A DNA stretch of 64,000 bases, from the NCBI RefSeq assembly GCF_000715075.1, contig NC_134087.1, positions 156,103,436 to 156,167,435 of the forward strand. Direction: 5' to 3'. The stretch comes from Nicotiana tabacum. Taxonomy: Eukaryota > Streptophyta > Magnoliopsida > Solanales > Solanaceae. Below the pieces are notes generated by a model. That model was not told the origin of the DNA, ran no database searches, and saw only the letters and a list, made by a program, of their open reading frames with translations. This document shows positions 59,431 through 64,000 of this stretch, piece by piece. The translations under genes and the position numbers were made by a program. The stretch's first letter is position 1, and each line of letters starts with the position of its first letter.

Positions 59431-62400
59431 TGTCGACGCCCCCTTTTTCTCTAACCGTGGGGTCAGAAATCGGGTATACGACATTGGGAGGACAACTCTA
59501 TTCCCTTTCGAGAATTGGATTTAGAAGTTGAAGAGTCACCACCTAATGATTATAGTGCATTAGGACACTTTAAGAAGGGTTTGAGATAAAGAGACCAGAG
59601 ATTAGGGTAAGGGCTAGAAATTATCCTTAGGGGAAGGTGTTAGGCACCCCTTAAGATCCACTAGTGTGGTTCCCGACCATGTTATAATTGTGACTTTACA
59701 AGTAAACAATCAAGGCTCAAATAAGAATTCGCACATAACATTGCGACCAAGTTGAATATTTTCGAAGGTAAGTAGAGAGGGCAGAAATTCATGAAAAAAG
59801 AGATTTGAACAGTTTTACAAGAAGCGATGAAAGCAAATAAAGGGAGGGGAGTCCTAAGTTTATAATTAATAGCAGTTAATTATAGGATAAAAATCTAGGC
59901 GACAAGCAATAAAATATAGCAGTTAAAAGGGAAACAAATAGCAGTTAAGGCTCAAGTCGACCTCCTCATTCAAAGCAGCAGATTATTTAGCATGACTTAC
60001 AAATACTGGTTTGGTCTGTATTAAAGTTAACGTAGGAAAGGTGGCTAATTTATCATATGTTTTCAAATAAGAAGTCCAAATTAGACCTGCCTGTTGGTTG
60101 TACTTATCAAAACTAATGCAATTATAAAATTTTACCCTAAGGCTTGCCTAGGCGTTAAATAGAACCTATAGGCATGACATTTATAAGTTTCGGAAGTAAA
60201 GAAGTAGACTGATTGCAGAAAGGAATTGTCAGTTACAAAAACATAAGTTCTGCAGGTGCTTATGCATTATTGCTACTAATTTTAGACGAATTGGCGATTC
60301 AAGTTAGTTAATAGCTCCTATAGGCATGTTTTCTAACTGTAACTGATTTTAAACACTGTTATTATTATACAGAAATCCCATAGGTTGGTCATCTATATGC
60401 GATTGGTTAGTTGTTTAAATCCTATAACAAGTTTGCCTAATGACGGATGCACATGAAAAATTGCAGAAAATCCTATAGACATGGTATCTATATGAAAGTG
60501 CAGAAAATCCTATAGGCATAGTACGAAAATGCAGAGTTTCAGTGATTTGTAAAACGCAGAACTTTTAGAGACAGTAATTCCTACAAGCATGATCTCTAGA
60601 TGGGATACAGAATTTCGTAAATGATAACCCCTATAGGCATGACATCTAACCCTTTGCATGCATAGTTCCCTGTCCTTTTCCACTAGCCAACCCCAAATGT
60701 TATTACAAGATTATTACAGACCAGAATTAATCAAAAAATAAAATACATCCACAATCAGAATTCCAACCAATGAGGGCCTAATTTAGACTCCCAGTCTGAC
60801 ATATGTAGTAAACCATCTTTCAAGGATACAGGTTCTGAAGCCTTCTCTTATTTGGGATGTGTCAAAGTTCCAAGGAGCTTCAAGAGCTCCAGGCAGTGCT
60901 TACACCCCAAACACCATTCCAGAGTTATAGTAAAGTGCAGTGCGGAAAAGCCAGCCCTCAGACATCCAAGTTCAGAGGGAGCTCTAGGGTCCCAAAGCAT
61001 GGCTTACCAGAGAGGGGCAGAACTTAGAACTAGGAATGAGTGCAAAGTGAAAGAGGGATTGGGGAGCCCTAACAAATGGTGGTCATACCCAGCTATAGGT
61101 GTTGAGTGGCACACCCCTGACCATTTGTTTGGTCCAAACAAGTTAAGAGCAGACCTTAGAGGTAAGACCTGAGTCTAGATGGTGATTAGGACACCACCAG
61201 ACCCAAATCAGGCTCAGCATATAAAGGGGAAAATGGAAGTGGGAATTTATTCGAGTAAAGGGTTCAAAAGAACCTAGTTCAAAGTCATGGGCAGCAATAA
61301 CATAGTGCTATCATGGCTAGAACTGTACTCTCATACAAAGGAGTAAAGGGAAGGGATTCACATGAGAAGAGTACATACATAGTTGCAGAAACATAAGGAA
61401 AGAAAGCATAACAGAGTAATATGTAAACACATGGTGAAAGAGAGAGCATGACAGGCTAGGAAATAAACACATAGTTAAGGGGCATTATTTAACTAAGAAT
61501 GACATACCAGTTGCAAGTACTAGAATAGAAGAACAAAAAAAGCAAGTAAACAGCGAGAAGTCAGCATGAGCAAAATCGAGTCTTCAGTAAATACTTGAGA
61601 GTTCAAAGAGAACTCAAGAATGTTTCAAAAAGTAGAAATAGAAGAGGAGCAGAGTGCGCAATACTAGAAGTTGAGAAAGTAGTAGTAGAGAAAGTATTGA
61701 AAAGTTCGAAGTCTTTTTCTGTGTATGTCCGTATTAAGCGCAAAAGGGGTAGCCCCTTTTATAGTGCAGAAGACAAGTGAGAAGAAGGTAAGAAAATAAT
61801 TTTGAAAGTCAATCACACAGATTTCCCTTCAGCCAAGGGATTGATTTCAAACGGGCATGACAAATAAGGAAAGGATTTTGATTTTAAATCTTTTCTAAGG
61901 CATCATAACATGGGCAAATACACAGAAACCTATTTAAGGAAACAGTTTAGTAATACACAGTTTGGGTCAAACAAGGAAAGACAATCAATCAACCAGCTAG
62001 TAAAATCAGGATTCGAATCTTAGTGTGAATGAATCCAACCAGAAAAAGGTGAGAAAGGTTTAATTTAAAGAAAATCAACATCACACAATCAAACCTTTTA
62101 AAAAGGAACTCGGAATCAATCACAGGCTAGCCAAAGGCCTTTTGAAAGAAGAGAAAGTCATATAAAAACCATACAGAGACAAGAGAGAGTTGTTGCAACA
62201 CTAGCAAAGAAATCAGAGTAGCAAGGAAAGTTAGGTTCATAGACTCAAAGTGAGTCTTTGAAAGAAGGTCAGGGTTCTGAATGGAACCCTAGCCCAAGCA
62301 CACAACCAAGCTTGTCAAAAAACCTCCAACACTAAGGTTTTCTGACTCAAATCAGATACATAGGCGTAGAACAACAAGTAGAATAGGCTCAAAAGCCTAT

Positions 62401-63984
62401 CTCAGAAACCCATGAGAGAATTAGCAAAGAGGAAAGCAAATTCGAAATATAGGGAATACATTTAGGCAAAGCTTTGTTGCTTAAACAAGTTCAGGAGAGA
62501 CAAGTAATACAGGTTTAGGAAAACAGTAGAAGAATCATGGTTAGGGCTTTAAACAAAAAATCCAGTGAAGGCAGGCAAGGAGCAAAAGCTCAGTAAAAAA
62601 TACAGTAGAGGGATATGCGAGGGAGACACATAAAGCATGCTTATAGAAACCAGTAGGAGAAAGAACAAAACACAAAACAGAAGAACATGCGTAATAACGG
62701 CAAAACACAAGAACATAGGAGAAGACATGCGAGGAAAGAACATAAGATATAAGCGAAAAACTCGTAAGAAACATGGCATATACAGATTCACACAAAGAAA
62801 AGAAGAAGAAGAAGAGACAGAAGTCATTTTAAGATTTTTGAAATCCCTAAATCGAAACAGACTAGTTTTAAAAAAGAAAAATTGGGGAAAAGTTTTAAAA
62901 CTTCAAGTATAACACAGATTTACCACAGATCTAATAAAATAAAAGAAAAAGGAACCTCGACAGCTTTAGGATTTCTCAGAAACCCTAGAAACGAGAAGGC
63001 TTGGAAAAGGTCTGGTCTCGAACAGGTCTGAGCCATAGCTATGCTTTTTTAAGGTTCGAACACGTCGGAACGGAGCCGGAGAGGCCATAGGACCTTAGAT
63101 CTGTGGAGGATCTGAACGGGAATCGTTGAGGTCGAACCTCGAAATCTCGAACAACCATGATTTGGGGGTGAAGGGAGGTGAGCATAGACCGTCCATGGCC
63201 TGAGAAGCCATGGACTCCGGTGAGATTTGGTCGGAGAAGACGAGGAAGACGTCTAGGGTTTTTGAGTGTTAGAGAGAGTTTGAGAGAAAGGGGGGGGGGG
63301 TTTGAGGGCGGCAGTCGAAGAAAAATGAGAGATAGGGTTAGGTCGTTCGAAATTAAAAAGGAAATGAGGGATGAGGGCCGTTGATCAAAATGATCAATGG
63401 CCAGGATCTGAAGATACAAACGGACGGGTTTAGTTAATGGGTCAGGGGTTGGGTTAAATTTGGATTGGGCTGGTCCAATTTGGGCTTGACATTGGCTGAG
63501 ATTGAGATGGAATCGTGGTTTAAATTGAAACGAATTGAGGCTAAAATTGAAATAGCCAGTTTTTCCCCTATTATTTTATAAAAATAGTAAAAATATTTTA
63601 AAAGCAAATTAAAGGTACTGAGTTAATAAATAATATGTAAACCTTAATTTAAAATATTGGGATCAATTTATATTTAAGAAAAATGCTATTAAATCTTAAA
63701 GAGGCTAGCATGACAATTACATGCAATTTAGTTTTAAAATACCAAACGAATTTGTAAAAATATGCAAAATATCATGCCAACTATATTTGAGGTAATTATG
63801 AGAATAAAGTAAATTATTTTCCAAAATGGCAAGTGTTTTGGGAATAATTATTGGGATTTTATGATGTAAAAATAGGTCGTAAATTGATTTAAAAATCACT
63901 AAAAATGCCACAACCCTTGGGGGTGCTTATATATGCACATATATGTCATTTTGAAAATATATAGGAAACAATTGGGTATCAACA
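59431..63984 (-). mobile_element. 5' LTR of element H
   Basis: 4554 bp; plus-strand termini TGTCGACGCC and GGTATCAACA. Nearly identical to 47774-52530 except for a deletion with filler at 59871-59883, a longer G run (11 G, 63290-63300), and small changes. The open frames in it (60852-61172 and others) mirror those of the other LTR. Confidence 0.92.
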
Positions 63985-64000
63985 GCTGTCAGAATCCTAT
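63985..64000 (+). mobile_element. Resumption of element G
   Basis: GCTGT (63985-63989) is the right duplication of H; CAGAATCCTAT is LTR G continuing past the window. Confidence 0.65.

Larger units (their letters stand above)
47774..63984 (-). mobile_element. Element H: Tat-like gypsy retrotransposon nested in G
   Basis: LTRs 59431-63984 (5') and 47774-52530 (3') on the minus strand, flanked by a perfect duplication GCTGT (47769-47773 and 63985-63989). The primer site is at 59410-59427 and the polypurine tract at 52531-52546. RT, classic RNase H, a second (archaeal-type) RNase H and integrase run from 57765 down to 54375; the second RNase H marks the Tat lineage. Gag and protease are not recognisable in the 1.6 kb between primer site and RT. 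Sampled LTR lines differ at about 1 in 60 positions, so it is the youngest complete insertion here. Confidence 0.9.

Overview
The window looks like intergenic heterochromatin from a large plant genome. The features behind this are chromodomain-type Ty3/gypsy (Tekay/Del-like) and Tat-like LTR retrotransposons nested in one another, a decayed Ty1/copia element, long AT microsatellites, a Stowaway-like fragment and AT-rich spacers. The repeat families resemble those of Solanaceae, plausibly Nicotiana; that is recognition, not a search result. I see no intact host gene, rRNA, tRNA or CRISPR array. The only host-gene sequence I recognise is a broken last exon of a mitochondrial-carrier gene (S-adenosylmethionine-carrier-like) inside the copia element.

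Layout. 1-3748: window-truncated long LTR (element F), apparently inserted into element D (3749-7514), which carries a decayed antisense accessory ORF and a 3' LTR. 7515-8341: spacer. 8342-13121: copia element I with both LTRs and target-site duplication (TSD) AATAT. 13127-13388: short spacer. 13394-38169: element A (Tekay-like, plus strand, TSD CCATG). A is split by element B (20478-34265, minus strand, TSD GATTG/GATAG), and B is split by a solo LTR, C (25487-28562, TSD ACGGT/ATGGT). 38175-41021: spacer with an AT run, two LTR scraps and a Stowaway-like end. About 41022-45565: two more copies of the antisense accessory gene (E and E2). From 45566: the long LTR of element G, split by the 16.2-kb Tat-like element H (47774-63984, minus strand, TSD GCTGT). 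G resumes at 63985.

How the parts relate. A, B and H carry recognisable LTR, primer-binding site (PBS), polypurine tract (PPT) and pol parts, all decayed by stops and frameshifts. Many stops are TAG where the family has CAG, as expected from deamination of methylated cytosine. H has RT, two RNase H domains and integrase, but no recognisable gag or protease. Points that most deserve follow-up: the intron-containing antisense gene of D/E/E2 with a TATA box at constant spacing; a two-type minisatellite in H whose hairpin stems co-vary; a promoter-proximal hairpin shared by unrelated-looking LTRs; and the carrier-gene fragment with its splice acceptor inside the copia element.
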